Notes: a model not told the origin generated them from the sequence alone. Positions 10,066 through 19,823 are shown, counted from the first letter of the stretch. The stretch is 64,000 nt of DNA from Brenneria roseae subsp. roseae (GCF_003115845.1 NZ_KZ819038.1:31349-95348); one strand, 5' to 3'. Numbers and translations: made by a program.

Positions 10066-11436
10066 ATGTCATTTGATTCTCTCGGCCTGAGTGCCGACAT
10101 TCTGCGCGCTGTTGAAGAACAGGGCTATCGTGAACCGACGCCTGTACAACGCCAGGCGATCCCGGTGGTGTTGGCCGGCCGTGATTTGATGGCCAGCGCA
10201 CAAACCGGAACCGGTAAAACGGCGGGGTTCACCCTGCCTTTACTGCAATTGCTGAGCAGCCGCCCACCTCAGGCGAAAGGTCGTCGTCCGGTACGGGCGC
10301 TAATCCTGACCCCAACCCGTGAACTGGCCGCGCAGATTGATGAAAACGTCTGCGCCTATAGCAAATACCTGCGTTTACGTTCGCTGGTGGTATTTGGCGG
10401 CGTCAGCATTAACCCGCAGATGATGAAGCTGCGCGGCGGTGTGGATATTCTGGTGGCAACGCCGGGTCGTTTGCTCGATTTGGAACATCAGAATGCGGTT
10501 GACCTGTCTCAGGTTGAAATTCTGGTGCTGGATGAAGCGGACCGTATGCTCGACATGGGTTTCATCCATGATATCCGCCGTGTTTTGGCCAAGCTGCCGG
10601 CGAAACGTCAGAATCTGCTGTTCTCGGCCACCTTCTCTGATGAGATCAAAACGCTGGCGAACAAATTACTGACTAATCCGGCTTCTGTTGAAGTGGCGCG
10701 TCGCAATACCCCGTCTGAACTGGTCACGCAGCACGTACACTTTGTGGATAAGCGTCGTAAGCGCGAACTGTTGTCTCAGCTGATTGGCGAGAATAACTGG
10801 CAGCAGGTGCTGGTCTTTACCCGCACTAAACACGGCGCCAACCATCTGGCTGAATTGCTGGAAAAAGACGGCATCACCGCCGCGGCGATCCACGGCAATA
10901 AAAGTCAGGGCGCGCGTACTCGTGCGCTGGCGAACTTTAAAGATGGCGGCATTCGCGTACTGGTGGCGACCGATATCGCGGCCCGTGGCCTGGATATCGA
11001 TCAGTTGCCGCATGTGGTCAACTATGAGTTGCCAAACGTGCCGGAAGACTATGTTCACCGTATCGGCCGTACCGGTCGCGCGGAGGCGACGGGGGAAGCA
11101 CTGTCGCTGGTGTGTGTAGACGAACACAAGCTGTTGCGTGACATTGAACGTCTTCTGAACCGTGAAATTCCACGCATTGCCGTGCCGGGCTATGAGCCTG
11201 ATCCGTCGATTAAAGCCGAGCCGATCATTAATGGTCGTCAGGGTAATCGCGGTGGCGGTCGTTCCGGTGCGCCGCGCGGTCAATCCGACCGTGGCCACGG
11301 CGATCGCAAACCTGCCGATGGTGCCCGTCAGCCACGTAAATCGTCAGGCAATAGCGCCGGCCCGTGGAGTAGTAATGACGGCCAGCGGCGTTCGCCGCGT
11401 CCGCAAAACCGCAGCAAACCATCTGCGGTGCGATAA
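10066..11436 (+). CDS. rhlE: ATP-dependent RNA helicase RhlE
   Basis: A 456-residue DEAD-box helicase with motifs in order: Q motif ([11 protein letters not shown]), motif I AQTGTGKT, Ia [12 protein letters not shown], motif II DEAD, motif III SAT, motif [12 protein letters not shown], motif [11 protein letters not shown], and motif [10 protein letters not shown]. The C-terminal tail (from about residue 390) is basic and rich in Gly, Arg and Ser, typical of RNA-binding RhlE tails. The family acts in ribosome assembly and RNA turnover. The start is placed at MSFDSLGLS (ATG 10066). In E. coli it is divergent from and co-regulated with cecR, as here. Confidence 0.94.
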   Translation: MSFDSLGLSADILRAVEEQGYREPTPVQRQAIPVVLAGRDLMASAQTGTGKTAGFTLPLLQLLSSRPPQAKGRRPVRALILTPTRELAAQIDENVCAYSKYLRLRSLVVFGGVSINPQMMKLRGGVDILVATPGRLLDLEHQNAVDLSQVEILVLDEADRMLDMGFIHDIRRVLAKLPAKRQNLLFSATFSDEIKTLANKLLTNPASVEVARRNTPSELVTQHVHFVDKRRKRELLSQLIGENNWQQVLVFTRTKHGANHLAELLEKDGITAAAIHGNKSQGARTRALANFKDGGIRVLVATDIAARGLDIDQLPHVVNYELPNVPEDYVHRIGRTGRAEATGEALSLVCVDEHKLLRDIERLLNREIPRIAVPGYEPDPSIKAEPIINGRQGNRGGGRSGAPRGQSDRGHGDRKPADGARQPRKSSGNSAGPWSSNDGQRRSPRPQNRSKPSAVR

Positions 11437-11453
11437 TCCAGACTGACTGTTAC

Positions 11454-11488
11454 CCCCTCTCCCTTGCAACGAAAGTTGAGGGAGGGGT
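11454..11488. terminator. Possible terminator hairpin between rhlE and the DMT gene
   Basis: An imperfect GC-rich stem (CCCTCTCCC...CAAC against GTTGAGGGAGGGG) with a GAAA loop and a small bulge lies between two convergent genes. There is no clear T-run, so this is a weak call. Confidence 0.4.
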
Positions 11489-11513
11489 TAACAGTGAACC
11501 TCCTGACGTTGTC

Positions 11514-12437
11514 TTAGCCAGCGCTCTTTTTTATCGGCGACTTTACCGGCGCGGCGTGTGTTACCCGATGGTGCGGGCGGTAGAACATGACAGCGTTGCC
11601 TGCCAGAATCATCAGCAAACCAAAGATGGCATTTGCCTGCCAGTGGTAGTTCTCAAACAGAGTAGAAATGGATAGCGCAATCAGCGGAAACAGCAGGGTA
11701 GAGTAGGCGGCCTGACTGGCGCCGATACGCCCCACCAGAATGAAATAGGCGCTGAAAGCAATCACCGAACCAAATACCGCCAGATAAAACAGCGAGCCAA
11801 GGTAGCGAGTCGTCAGCTCCAGCGTAAAATCATAGCCTTGAAACAGACTGAATAAGCCCATCCATAGTGCGCCATAGCACATTCCCCAGCCGTTGGTCGT
11901 CATCACATCGCGTCCCTGCCGTTGATGCTCGGTACTGATCATATTGCCGAGTGAGAAACAGTAAGTCCCCAGCAGGCTCAAGCCTGCGCCCCAGAGAAAG
12001 TGTGGCTGCGAATCCATATCCAGCAAATCATGCCAGAATAATGCCACAATACCGATGAGTCCCAGCGGCGCCGCGATAACGACATTGCGTGTCAGACGCT
12101 GGCCGAAGAAGAGTCGGCTGTTGAACGCATTGAATAGCACCGCCATGGAAAAAATGACGGATTCCAATCCGCTCGAAATCCATGCGATAGCGTGGTAAAA
12201 ACAAAGAAAGTTAATACCGAAAACGCAACCCCCCTGAACCATGCACAGCAGGTGTGCCCGTCTGGACAGAGGACGCAGGCGACGGGTGAGCGCCAGAAAC
12301 GCCAGCAAAATGGTGGAAGCGAGCAGGAAACGCCAAAAAATGGAAACTTCGGCGGCAACCGTGCCCTGTTGCAGACTGATGGCGATCCAGGTAGTGCCCC
12401 AGATCAGCACGACGGAAAAATACAGCAAAATATTCAT
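11514..12437 (-). CDS. EamA/DMT-family inner membrane transporter
   Basis: A 307-residue protein with about ten hydrophobic helices arranged as two EamA repeats (first from LLYFSVVLIWGTTWIAI, second from WGAGLSLLGTYCFSLGN). The family exports metabolites or amino acids; the substrate is not evident. A soluble basic tail (HHRVTHAAPVKSPIKK) ends the protein. It is divergent from an AraC-type gene with 114 bp between start codons, so that regulator is a good candidate for controlling it. Confidence 0.85.
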   Translation of the reverse strand: MNILLYFSVVLIWGTTWIAISLQQGTVAAEVSIFWRFLLASTILLAFLALTRRLRPLSRRAHLLCMVQGGCVFGINFLCFYHAIAWISSGLESVIFSMAVLFNAFNSRLFFGQRLTRNVVIAAPLGLIGIVALFWHDLLDMDSQPHFLWGAGLSLLGTYCFSLGNMISTEHQRQGRDVMTTNGWGMCYGALWMGLFSLFQGYDFTLELTTRYLGSLFYLAVFGSVIAFSAYFILVGRIGASQAAYSTLLFPLIALSISTLFENYHWQANAIFGLLMILAGNAVMFYRPHHRVTHAAPVKSPIKKSAG

Positions 12438-12551
12438 CAGCAGACTCTCATGGTTATCCTGTCTGGCAGTATGATATTTTTGTTTTGATGCTGGCTTTCA
12501 GCGAGTTGCGGTCGATAACATAATCTTGCGGTTTATTGAGAGGAGGCGGTG

Positions 12552-13427
12552 ATGCATCAGTATCAAGTGTTCGATACGCTGCAACATTATAAAACTCAAT
12601 TGCGTGATACCGTTGAGCTGACGTCTGGCGTGCGGCTGGCGTCCTGGTTCAACCGCTACGATCGCGTAACCGTGGAAAATGGCGACCATCACACCCTTAG
12701 CCTTTATATTGCCGATGGCTACGAGAGCTACCATAAAACGCCGGACGGCTGGCACAATGGCGGCGGTCCCGATCGCTTCTGTCTGATGCCGAAAGAGAGC
12801 GTATCAACCTGGGATATTCGCGGCGATCTCTCCTTTGTTCATCTGTACTGCGACGATATGCATCTGCGACAGTTGGCGGAACAAACCTGGGATCGCAGTC
12901 CGTCTTCCATCTGCACCGAAGAACGAACGTTCTGTGAAGATCCGCAAATCACCGTGCTTTATCGTCAGTTTCTGCTCAATAACAGCTGGAAGGATCCCGC
13001 CAGTCATCTGGTGCTGAGCAGCGCCGCCACGCTGTTGATGATCCATATGCTCAGACAATATACCCAGTTGCAGTGGACGATGCCGGATGTGCGCGGCGGT
13101 CTGGCGCCCGCGGTACGGCGGCGGATAAAGGAACAAATTGAGAACCGTCTCGGTGAGTCGCTGACGCTGGCGGATCTGGCGGTGGAAGCCGGGCTGAGTG
13201 AGTTTCATTTTGCCCGTATGTTCCGGCAAAGCGAGGGCATGGCGCCGCACCAGTATGTGCTGAAACAGCGGCTGGCGCGCGCCGAAGACATGCTGCGGCA
13301 TAGCACGCTATCGATCACTGAGATTGCTCTGGCCTGTGGATTCAGCTCTGCCAGCCACCTCAGCCATCGGTTCAAAAGCGAGCGCGGTCAGACGCCATCG
13401 GCGCTACGTCGGACGCTGGCGCGCTGA
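12552..13427 (+). CDS. AraC-family transcriptional regulator
   Basis: A 291-residue protein with an N-terminal sensing domain and a C-terminal double-HTH AraC domain (from about residue 200: TLADLAVEAGLSEFHFARMF, then SITEIALACGFSSASHLSHRF). The ATG at 12552 is preceded by a perfect AGGAGG six bases upstream; a GTG three bases earlier is less likely. It probably controls the divergent DMT exporter. The effector is unknown. Confidence 0.87.
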   Translation: MHQYQVFDTLQHYKTQLRDTVELTSGVRLASWFNRYDRVTVENGDHHTLSLYIADGYESYHKTPDGWHNGGGPDRFCLMPKESVSTWDIRGDLSFVHLYCDDMHLRQLAEQTWDRSPSSICTEERTFCEDPQITVLYRQFLLNNSWKDPASHLVLSSAATLLMIHMLRQYTQLQWTMPDVRGGLAPAVRRRIKEQIENRLGESLTLADLAVEAGLSEFHFARMFRQSEGMAPHQYVLKQRLARAEDMLRHSTLSITEIALACGFSSASHLSHRFKSERGQTPSALRRTLAR

Positions 13428-13599
13428 GATTTTTACTTCTCTTCTCATTCACGTATCAATGACGCCGGCAGGCTGCGATTCGAACCGGTGTCATAGCGTG
13501 TTTGATAAATGACAACGCCGATGCAATCCTGTGTTTTTCCATTGCGTTGCGTTCATGATGAACAGTACCATGGCGTGCTGTTTTTAACCGAGTTGCGTT

Positions 13600-14538
13600 A
13601 TGCGTGTTCTGCTTGCCCCGATGGAAGGTGTTCTCGATGCATTAGTACGGGAATTGCTGACCGAAGTTAACGATTATGACCTGTGCATCACCGAATTTTT
13701 ACGGGTGGTGGATCAGCGCCTGCCGATTAAATCGTTCTATCGCCTTTGTCCTGAATTGCATTATGCCAGTCGTACCCCGTCGGGAACGCGGGTGCGTGTT
13801 CAACTGCTGGGGCAATATCCGCAATGGCTGGCAGAGAATGCGGCACGGGCCGTGGAACTGGGATCTTACGGCGTTGATCTGAACTGTGGCTGTCCTTCCA
13901 AACTGGTGAACGGCAGCGGGGGCGGCGCGACCTTGCTCAAAGATCCTGAACTGATTTATCAGGGAGCCAGGGCCATGCGTGAAGCGGTGCCCGCGCACCT
14001 GCCGGTCACGGTGAAAGTGCGTTTGGGCTGGGATTCCGGCGAACGTCAGTTTGAGATTGCGGACGCCGTGCAGCAGGCCGGCGTGAGTGAACTGGTGGTG
14101 CACGGACGTACCAAAGAAGATGGCTACAGGGCGGAGCGTATTAACTGGCAGGCAATTGGCGAAATCCGCAGGCGGCTGACCATTCCGGTGGTTGCCAACG
14201 GGGAAATTTGGGACTGGCAAAGCGCCCGGGATTGTCTGGCGGTAACAGGCTGCGACGCAGTAATGATTGGCCGGGGCGCACTGAACGTCCCGAACCTGAG
14301 TCGGGTGATTAAGTACAACGAGCCGCGAATGCGGTGGCCGGAAGTCATGGAACTGCTGCGGAAGTATGTCCGCCTGGAGAAGCAGGGCGATACCGGAATG
14401 TACCACGTAGCTCGTATCAAACAGTGGCTGGGCTATCTGCGTAAAGAGTATGCCGAGGCGACAGAATTGTTCAGCGGCATCCGGGCGATGAAAACGTCTG
14501 CTGAAATTGCACGGGCGATCGACGCGTCTGTTTATTAG
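13600..14538 (+). CDS. dusC: tRNA-dihydrouridine(16) synthase DusC
   Basis: A 312-residue FMN-dependent Dus enzyme that reduces U16 of tRNA. Features seen: N-terminal [10 protein letters not shown], the catalytic-cysteine loop [18 protein letters not shown], the phosphate-binding [10 protein letters not shown] and the C-terminal FMN site [15 protein letters not shown]. The N-terminal MEGV and overall length match DusC rather than DusA or DusB. It stands alone with its own upstream region; no neighbouring gene is functionally linked. Confidence 0.94.
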   Translation: MRVLLAPMEGVLDALVRELLTEVNDYDLCITEFLRVVDQRLPIKSFYRLCPELHYASRTPSGTRVRVQLLGQYPQWLAENAARAVELGSYGVDLNCGCPSKLVNGSGGGATLLKDPELIYQGARAMREAVPAHLPVTVKVRLGWDSGERQFEIADAVQQAGVSELVVHGRTKEDGYRAERINWQAIGEIRRRLTIPVVANGEIWDWQSARDCLAVTGCDAVMIGRGALNVPNLSRVIKYNEPRMRWPEVMELLRKYVRLEKQGDTGMYHVARIKQWLGYLRKEYAEATELFSGIRAMKTSAEIARAIDASVY

Positions 14539-14669
14539 CCCGTATTGGCGTGATCCGCCAGCGTGAATTGCGCTGTGGCGCGAAATCCCCTTTGTCGCGC
14601 AGGGCCGTGGTGCTTATGATGTCATCCAGTGGATGAAGAAACGTAAATTTGCGAAGGGAGTAGAAAACA

Positions 14670-15632
14670 TTGCGTAATAATCCTGTCACCGAGATGCTGG
14701 CAACGGCCCCGACGATCGTGCTGGACGGCGCGATGGCCACCGAGTTGGAAGCGCGTGGCTGCGATTTGGCCGATCCACTGTGGTCGGCCAAGGTTCTGGT
14801 GGAAAACCCGGAGCTGATTTATCAGGTACATCTTGATTATTTCATCGCGGGAGCGCAGTGCGCGATAACGGCCAGCTACCAGGCGACGCCGCTGGGCTTT
14901 AAGGCGCGAGGCTTCAGTGAAGCGCAGTCGCTGGCGCTGATTGCAAAAAGCGTACAGCTGGCGGCTCAGGCGCGTGAAGATTACCTCAAGGCCAATCTTC
15001 AGGCAGGGAAACGGCTGATTGCCGGATCGGTTGGTCCCTATGGCGCGTATCTGGCCGATGGTTCGGAATACCGCGGCGACTATTCGCTGCCACAGGCCGA
15101 TATGATGGCGTTTCATCGCCCGCGTATGGCGGCGTTGCTGAACGCCGGCGTCGATATTCTCGCTTGCGAAACCATGCCGTCGTTTGAGGAAATCAAGGCA
15201 TTGGCTGAACTGTTGACGGAATTCCCGCAGGCTTCAGCATGGTTTTCTTTTACCTTGCGGGACAATGAACATCTGAGTGACGGCACGCCGTTGAGCGACG
15301 TGCTGTCATTATTGCAGGCTTATCCCCAGATAGTTGCCGTTGGCATCAACTGCATTGCTCTGGATAAGGTCACCGCTGCGTTGACGCATCTGTCTTCGCT
15401 GACGGCGTTACCGTTGGTGGTCTATCCCAATTCGGGCGAACTGTACGATGCAACCAGTAAAACCTGGAGCCGGCATGGTGCCCACGATGGCTCGCTGACG
15501 GCCCATTTGCCCGCATGGCAGGCCGCAGGCGCGAAGCTGATCGGGGGCTGCTGCCGAACCACGCCCGCGGACATCGCCGGTATCGCCCGCTGCTGTCAGC
15601 ACGATCCTGCCATGATTAACGAAGAAGAATAA
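14670..15632 (+). CDS. mmuM: Homocysteine S-methyltransferase MmuM
   Basis: A 320-residue enzyme transferring a methyl group from S-methylmethionine (or SAM) to homocysteine to make methionine. It is very close to E. coli MmuM: LDGAMATELEARGCDLADPLWSAKV, GAQCAITASYQATP, GSVGPYGAYLADGSEYRGDY and the zinc-ligand cysteines in INCIALD and GGCCRTTP. The start is a TTG at 14670 with GGGAG nine bases upstream; the next ATG (14694) would clip the N-terminus. S-methylmethionine is abundant in plants, but the usual partner permease mmuP is not next to it here. The next gene starts one base after its stop. Confidence 0.94.
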   Translation: MRNNPVTEMLATAPTIVLDGAMATELEARGCDLADPLWSAKVLVENPELIYQVHLDYFIAGAQCAITASYQATPLGFKARGFSEAQSLALIAKSVQLAAQAREDYLKANLQAGKRLIAGSVGPYGAYLADGSEYRGDYSLPQADMMAFHRPRMAALLNAGVDILACETMPSFEEIKALAELLTEFPQASAWFSFTLRDNEHLSDGTPLSDVLSLLQAYPQIVAVGINCIALDKVTAALTHLSSLTALPLVVYPNSGELYDATSKTWSRHGAHDGSLTAHLPAWQAAGAKLIGGCCRTTPADIAGIARCCQHDPAMINEEE

Positions 15633-15633
15633 G

Positions 15634-16182
15634 ATGGAAAATGAAACCCTTGCCCGTCAGTCTTATGCGCAGGTCAGACAACGGGTTACGGCGCCTGTAC
15701 CCGTGACGTTATTGTATATTGGTGAACAGCAGTCGCTGGTTGTTTGTGGTAATGAGGCGGAACCCGCTGTCGTTTTGCCACTGGCGATGGGGGTTGGTAA
15801 GACGGGCGAGACATTTTTTAAACATCTTCCGCCGACGCCGGACGAAATGGAACGGGCCATCATGGTTGTTGAAGATGAGGTGATTCGTATTCGCCACGAC
15901 CTGCCGGCCGGTTCATTGCTATTCTCCGTCGATCCCGGCGTAGCCGAGATTGCCCGGATTTCCGGCGTAAAGGAAGAGGCCGGCGGTTGGCAACTTTCTC
16001 AGGATGAAATGGAGCGAACGTTTAAGCGGCTGGAACAGGTGATATTTGGCAGCCCGGCCTCATGGGAGGGCATTCCATTGGCGCGCGATTTTGCCGCCAG
16101 ATTGCTTATTCTGCGCGAATTCATGCACCATCATGGTTTTGATACGGTGGCGATAATGTCTTATCCGCCAGCGGCGGCGTGA
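15634..16182 (+). CDS. Conserved-looking protein of unknown function coupled to mmuM
   Basis: A 182-residue soluble protein, not recognised. Its ATG lies one base after the mmuM stop codon, so translation is almost certainly coupled. Seen in it: a beta-rich N-terminal half (VPVTLLYIGEQQSLVVCGNEAEPAVVLPLAMGV style alternation), no signal peptide, no membrane helix, no cysteine cluster. Codon use resembles the neighbouring core genes and a strong terminator follows it, so it is a real gene. A role in methionine or methyl-sulfur metabolism is only guilt by association. Confidence 0.75.
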   Translation: MENETLARQSYAQVRQRVTAPVPVTLLYIGEQQSLVVCGNEAEPAVVLPLAMGVGKTGETFFKHLPPTPDEMERAIMVVEDEVIRIRHDLPAGSLLFSVDPGVAEIARISGVKEEAGGWQLSQDEMERTFKRLEQVIFGSPASWEGIPLARDFAARLLILREFMHHHGFDTVAIMSYPPAAA

Positions 16183-16216
16183 AGCACTGGCGATTTTTGC
16201 CATCTCAGCTACCATT

Positions 16217-16256
16217 AACGGCCGATAACCAGTGAAAGGACGCGGCCGTTTTTTTT
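16217..16256 (+). terminator. Rho-independent terminator after mmuM operon
   Basis: Perfect 8-bp arms AACGGCCG and CGGCCGTT are followed by a run of T residues, 35 bp after the stop of the preceding gene. Confidence 0.85.
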
Positions 16257-16739
16257 GTCAGGAAGATGCTTTACCGTATTGGCCGCGCAGGGGAAAGGAA
16301 ACGCCGGCGCATTGGCGCGCCGCGGCAGGCGGTGTATGACTCTGTTGTGGGGGAGGGATTGCCATCCCAACCTTTTGATATCCATCCGTTCCGGGGATCC
16401 ACCCGGTTGCCGCGTGACGAGGCTTATGCATGAGCCTTGCCCGTCAAGGGCCAACGCCCTGCGTTGTTCAAAACGACGGCGTTTTGTCCTGCATCTTGAA
16501 AGCTGCTGGGCAATACCCGGATTATTTGACTGGCGTCAGGTCATCGGAGGTCTTTTGCCATTGCAGGATTCCGAGGCAAGGTTATTATCTGATGTGTAGT
16601 TTGATGTTACCAGGATCAATCTGCGGGTTGCCGAATGTGTATTGGGGAAGCGTCCTTGCTCAATGTGTTGATAAAACGCGTTGCTGTTGAGGGTGGGCGT
16701 TCAAGAGTATTGGCAGGCAGTCCAGTAAGGAGGAAGAAC
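16257..16739. other. Intergenic region before the class IV adenylate cyclase
   Basis: About 480 bp without a convincing gene. Short frames are present on the plus strand, but none has a ribosome-binding site or a recognisable product. It holds one copy of a dispersed repeat (16431-16500). Confidence 0.5.
16431..16500 (+). repeat. Dispersed 70-bp repeat, copy 1
   Basis: It aligns without gaps to 53974-54043, with 56 of 70 positions identical by hand count. Shared blocks include GGCCAACGC, TTCAAAACGA and CGTTTTGTCC; the last two form a small inverted repeat (AAAACG/CGTTTT). Confidence 0.75.
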
Positions 16740-17279
16740 ATGGTTGAACATTTTACAGGGAAATATGAAGTTGAACTAAAATTCCGTATTCAGGATATTG
16801 TGGTTTTCCGGAGTACACTCTTTAGCCATCATCCTGAAGCATTTGTTTTTGAAAATAAAGAGCATGATATTTATTATGATGATGCTCAACAACGCCTACA
16901 GCAGCAAAATATCAGCATGTTACTACGGAGCATGGAACCGTCAGGAATTAAGCTATTGATTGTCAAAGGTCCTGGCGCGGGGCGCTGTGAAGCCGTTAAT
17001 GTCGAGTCGTTCGAGAAAACGGATAGTATGCTGAAAACCCTGGGGTATAGATCGCTTTACGAAATCAATAAAGTACGCAGTATCTATTTTATGGATATTT
17101 TTCATATTACTTTGGATTATATTGAGCCGCTCGGCCATTTTGTCGAAATATCCGTGATGACGGATGACGAGACACAGTTGAAGGCGTTGAGAGATCTGTG
17201 TGTCGAATGCGCATTGCGGCTGGGGTTATCACTGGATAATATTGAAAATCATTCTTATCGACAATTACTTGGTTTTTAA
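16740..17279 (+). CDS. cyaB: Class IV (CyaB-type) adenylate cyclase, CYTH domain
   Basis: A 179-residue single-domain CYTH protein. The ExExK motif is at the N-terminus (YEVELKFRI), followed by the strand with HDIYYDD and conserved basic and acidic strands (LLRSMEPSGIKLLIVKGPG, EINKVRSIYF, HITLDYIEPLGHFVEI). This size and motif order match the Yersinia and Aeromonas class IV enzymes, which make cAMP in vitro. A thiamine-triphosphatase-like activity is the main alternative for CYTH proteins. ATG 16740 follows AAGGAGG. It is monocistronic; the physiological role beside the usual class I Cya is unknown. Confidence 0.85.
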   Translation: MVEHFTGKYEVELKFRIQDIVVFRSTLFSHHPEAFVFENKEHDIYYDDAQQRLQQQNISMLLRSMEPSGIKLLIVKGPGAGRCEAVNVESFEKTDSMLKTLGYRSLYEINKVRSIYFMDIFHITLDYIEPLGHFVEISVMTDDETQLKALRDLCVECALRLGLSLDNIENHSYRQLLGF

Positions 17280-17876
17280 TCGGTTGCTATATCAGAATGA
17301 ATTGTTATGGCAATGATGTCTTTTTTATGTTGTTGTGTTGTTAAATTAAATGCAAATTATCGATATTCTGCCGATAGATTCTGTTGGTCTGATTCCGTAA
17401 ATTGACGGAGGGATGTATTATAGGGAAATACACATCCTTCCGATTTTGTTTTGTCTATTCCTGGTCGGATATATTGCCGTTTCTTGATTGTCTTTCGCGT
17501 TACAGTAACGCGTATTGCCCGCTATTTTTCCTGTTGCCGTGTTATTTTTATGCCTGAATCATCCCCGTGGTTACCGCTTTTCCGTATTGTGAAATCTATT
17601 CGATATAAATTTATAAATATATGATCGAGTTAAAATTTTTGTATGGCAATAAGAGTAGGATCAGTTCCTGACATTGTTTTGTTAGTGGTTACAGCGCAAT
17701 TAATTTTCGTTTGTATCGAATCAGTGCCAGTAAAACCTGATCCAGGTAATTGCAATCGGCGTTTGGGATTTCGTTGGGATGGCCGTGATTTTGGCGGTAT
17801 GAAAGCAGTAATAATGACGATCATTTCAATTATTTGGATTTCCGATTAAAAATAACAAAATATAGGTTCATATAAT
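17280..17876. other. AT-rich leader region upstream of flavoprotein 1
   Basis: This 597-bp stretch holds no convincing gene. Two parts resemble the region before the second flavoprotein gene: about 17309-17356 (compare 20021-20066) and 17847-17876 (compare 20142-20168, sharing AAAATAACAAAAT and AGGTTCAT). It is therefore a duplicated 5' region. Small frames at 17630-17849 on both strands were not accepted. Confidence 0.5.
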
Positions 17877-19286
17877 ATGAAGAAGAAAATTCTATTATTG
17901 AGTGCTTTGGCATTTGCCTTTTCCTCTGCTGTTCATAGTGAAATGACCGATATTGTCATTATCGGAGCGGGAGGAGCGGGGATGTCGGCTGCCATTGAAG
18001 CTCACAATCAAGGGGCAAAAGTCATTTTGCTGGAAAAAATGCCGTTTGCCGGAGGAAATACCGCCCGCGCGGAGGCAGGCTTAAACGCGGCGGGGACTGA
18101 TCTGCAAAAGGCCAGAGGTATTACGGACAGCCCGGAACTGTTCTATGAAGATACCATGAAAGGCGGTCGGAATATTAACAACCCGGAAGTGGTGAAAACC
18201 CTCACCGAGCATGCCAAAGATTCCGTGACCTTCCTGAAAGCGAATGGGGCGGATTTGGCGGATCTGACCCGGACCGGGGGATCGAGCGTAGACCGTACCC
18301 ACCGTCCGGCAGGCGGTGTCGCGGCGGGCAGCTTCATTGCCACCGCGCTGATTAAAAAGGTTAAGGAACTGGATATCGATCTGCGTACCAATACGTCGGC
18401 AACCGACATCCTCAAAAACGACAAAGGGGAAGTGACGGGCGTTAAAGCGAAGGGAAAAGACGGTCAGGAATTCGCCATCGACGCCAAAAAGGTCATGATC
18501 ACCAGCGGGGGTTTTGGCGCCAACTTTGACATGATCAAACAGTACGATCCTAAACTGGTCGATTTTAAAACCACCAATGCTCCGGGTTCGCTGGGTGAAG
18601 GCATTAAAATGGCGCAGGGCCTGAATGCCAAACTGGTGGACATGGAATACATTCAGATTCACCCGTCAACGGTACCGGGTAAAGGCATTCTGATTACGGA
18701 GGCGGTACGTGGCGATGGCGCGATCATGGTCAATGAAAGCGGCAAGCGTTTCGTCAATGAACTGCTGACCCGTGATGTGGTGTCACAAAGCATTCTGCAA
18801 CAGCCGGGTGCGCATGCTTATCTGATTTTCAACGATGAACTGGTGAATCAGAATCAGGCGACGAAATCCTACTTTAAGCAAAAACTGGTGGCTGAAGGTG
18901 ACACGCCTGAAGCGCTGGGCAAAGCGATTAACGTGGACGGCAAACAACTGACGCAGACGATCAATACATACAGTGCCGCGGTTAAAGCGAAAAAAGACGG
19001 TGAATTTGATCGTGACAGCATGAAGCTCGCGCTGGATAGTGGTAAATATTATGCCATTGAAATCACGCCGGGGATCCACCACACCATGGGCGGTATTGCC
19101 ATTAACAACAAAGCACAGGTGCTGGATGTGAACGGTAACGTAATCCCTAACCTGTTTGCTGCGGGTGAAGCGGCGGGTGGGGTACATGGCGCCAACCGTT
19201 TGGGCGGCAATTCACTGGCGGATATTGTAACGTATGGACGCATTGGCGCCGCTGAAGCAGTGAAAGAAATCAAAGCAGGCCAATAA
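17877..19286 (+). CDS. Periplasmic FAD-dependent fumarate-reductase-like flavoprotein 1
   Basis: A 469-residue exported flavoprotein. A signal peptide (MKKKILLLSALAFAFSSAVHS) precedes the FAD-binding GAGGAG (residues 30-35) and LLEKMPFAGGNTARAEAGLNAAGT. Catalytic positions of the fumarate reductase/Fcc family are present: HPSTVPGKG, Arg278 in TEAVRGDG, His401-His402 in GIHHTMGG, and Arg441 in HGANRLGGNS. It lacks the N-terminal tetraheme domain of Shewanella flavocytochrome c and has no FMN-bind domain; a stand-alone FMN-bind protein follows. The substrate may be fumarate, urocanate or another unsaturated acid, not decided. A paralogue lies at 20169. Confidence 0.88.
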   Translation: MKKKILLLSALAFAFSSAVHSEMTDIVIIGAGGAGMSAAIEAHNQGAKVILLEKMPFAGGNTARAEAGLNAAGTDLQKARGITDSPELFYEDTMKGGRNINNPEVVKTLTEHAKDSVTFLKANGADLADLTRTGGSSVDRTHRPAGGVAAGSFIATALIKKVKELDIDLRTNTSATDILKNDKGEVTGVKAKGKDGQEFAIDAKKVMITSGGFGANFDMIKQYDPKLVDFKTTNAPGSLGEGIKMAQGLNAKLVDMEYIQIHPSTVPGKGILITEAVRGDGAIMVNESGKRFVNELLTRDVVSQSILQQPGAHAYLIFNDELVNQNQATKSYFKQKLVAEGDTPEALGKAINVDGKQLTQTINTYSAAVKAKKDGEFDRDSMKLALDSGKYYAIEITPGIHHTMGGIAINNKAQVLDVNGNVIPNLFAAGEAAGGVHGANRLGGNSLADIVTYGRIGAAEAVKEIKAGQ

Positions 19287-19314
19287 TAAGTTATCAATAG
19301 ATTTTCGTTGCAGG

Positions 19315-19347
19315 GAGCCACAATGAGGACGTTGATCACAGTGGCTC
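19315..19347 (+). terminator. Possible weak terminator after flavoprotein 1
   Basis: Arms GAGCCAC and GTGGCTC enclose a 19-base loop and are followed by TATTATTT. It may allow partial read-through to the FMN-carrier gene. Confidence 0.4.
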
Positions 19348-19414
19348 TATTATTTGTCATTTATTATTAATGCTGCCAACTGGGGCAGTGATGTCATTTA
19401 TTTATGGGAAAATT

Positions 19415-19765
19415 ATGAAGAAATTGATTCCGGCCATATTGGCCGCCTTGACGCTTTCGTTCTCATTGGCTGCGTATAGCAGCGATGTCGCACAATACAA
19501 AGACGGCACCTATACCGGAAAAGGGCAGGGAAAAGAGGGAGAAATCGAAGTCAGCGTCAGTATCAACGACGGGAAAATCGCCAATGCCGAAGTGGTGAAT
19601 CATGAAGACACCGAAGCGTTGATGCTGGGGGTAATTGATAACGTTATCCCTGAGCTGATTGAAACACAGGATATCGATAAAGTTGATGCAGTGACGGGCG
19701 CGACATTGTCGAGCCAGGGCGTGATTGAGGCAATTAAGCAAGCGCTTGAACAAGCGAAAAAATAA
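19415..19765 (+). CDS. Small periplasmic FMN-bind domain protein (ApbE-type flavinylation target)
   Basis: A 116-residue protein with a signal peptide (MKKLIPAILAALTLSFSLAAYSS) followed by one FMN-bind domain (KDGTYTGKGQGKEGEIEV through the end). The covalent flavinylation motif D91-A-V-T94-G-A-T97 is complete, so Thr94 should carry FMN attached by ApbE. The frame is open upstream to 19370, but ATG 19415 is the start that begins the signal peptide. Lying between two FAD flavoproteins that lack heme and FMN domains, it is a likely electron donor to them. The quinol- or NADH-side donor is not in the window. Confidence 0.88.
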   Translation: MKKLIPAILAALTLSFSLAAYSSDVAQYKDGTYTGKGQGKEGEIEVSVSINDGKIANAEVVNHEDTEALMLGVIDNVIPELIETQDIDKVDAVTGATLSSQGVIEAIKQALEQAKK

Positions 19766-19788
19766 TATTCCGTTTGTTTTATCATCTT

Positions 19789-19823
19789 GCATCAGCCTGC
19801 ATCGTCGGGGTGCGGGCTGATGC
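19789..19823 (+). terminator. Hairpin after the FMN-bind gene
   Basis: A 13-bp stem (GCATCAGCCTGCA against TGCGGGCTGATGC, one G-T wobble) with a 9-base loop lies 24 bp after the stop. There is no strong T-run, so it could act as a terminator or a 3'-end stabiliser. Confidence 0.55.

Noticed and set aside
17630..17849. Small frames on both strands; the minus one (AFIPPKSRPSQRNPKRR) faintly resembles an IS5-type transposase segment
   Set aside because: Too short, no flanking inverted repeats, no ribosome-binding site; resemblance not strong enough to call an insertion-sequence remnant.
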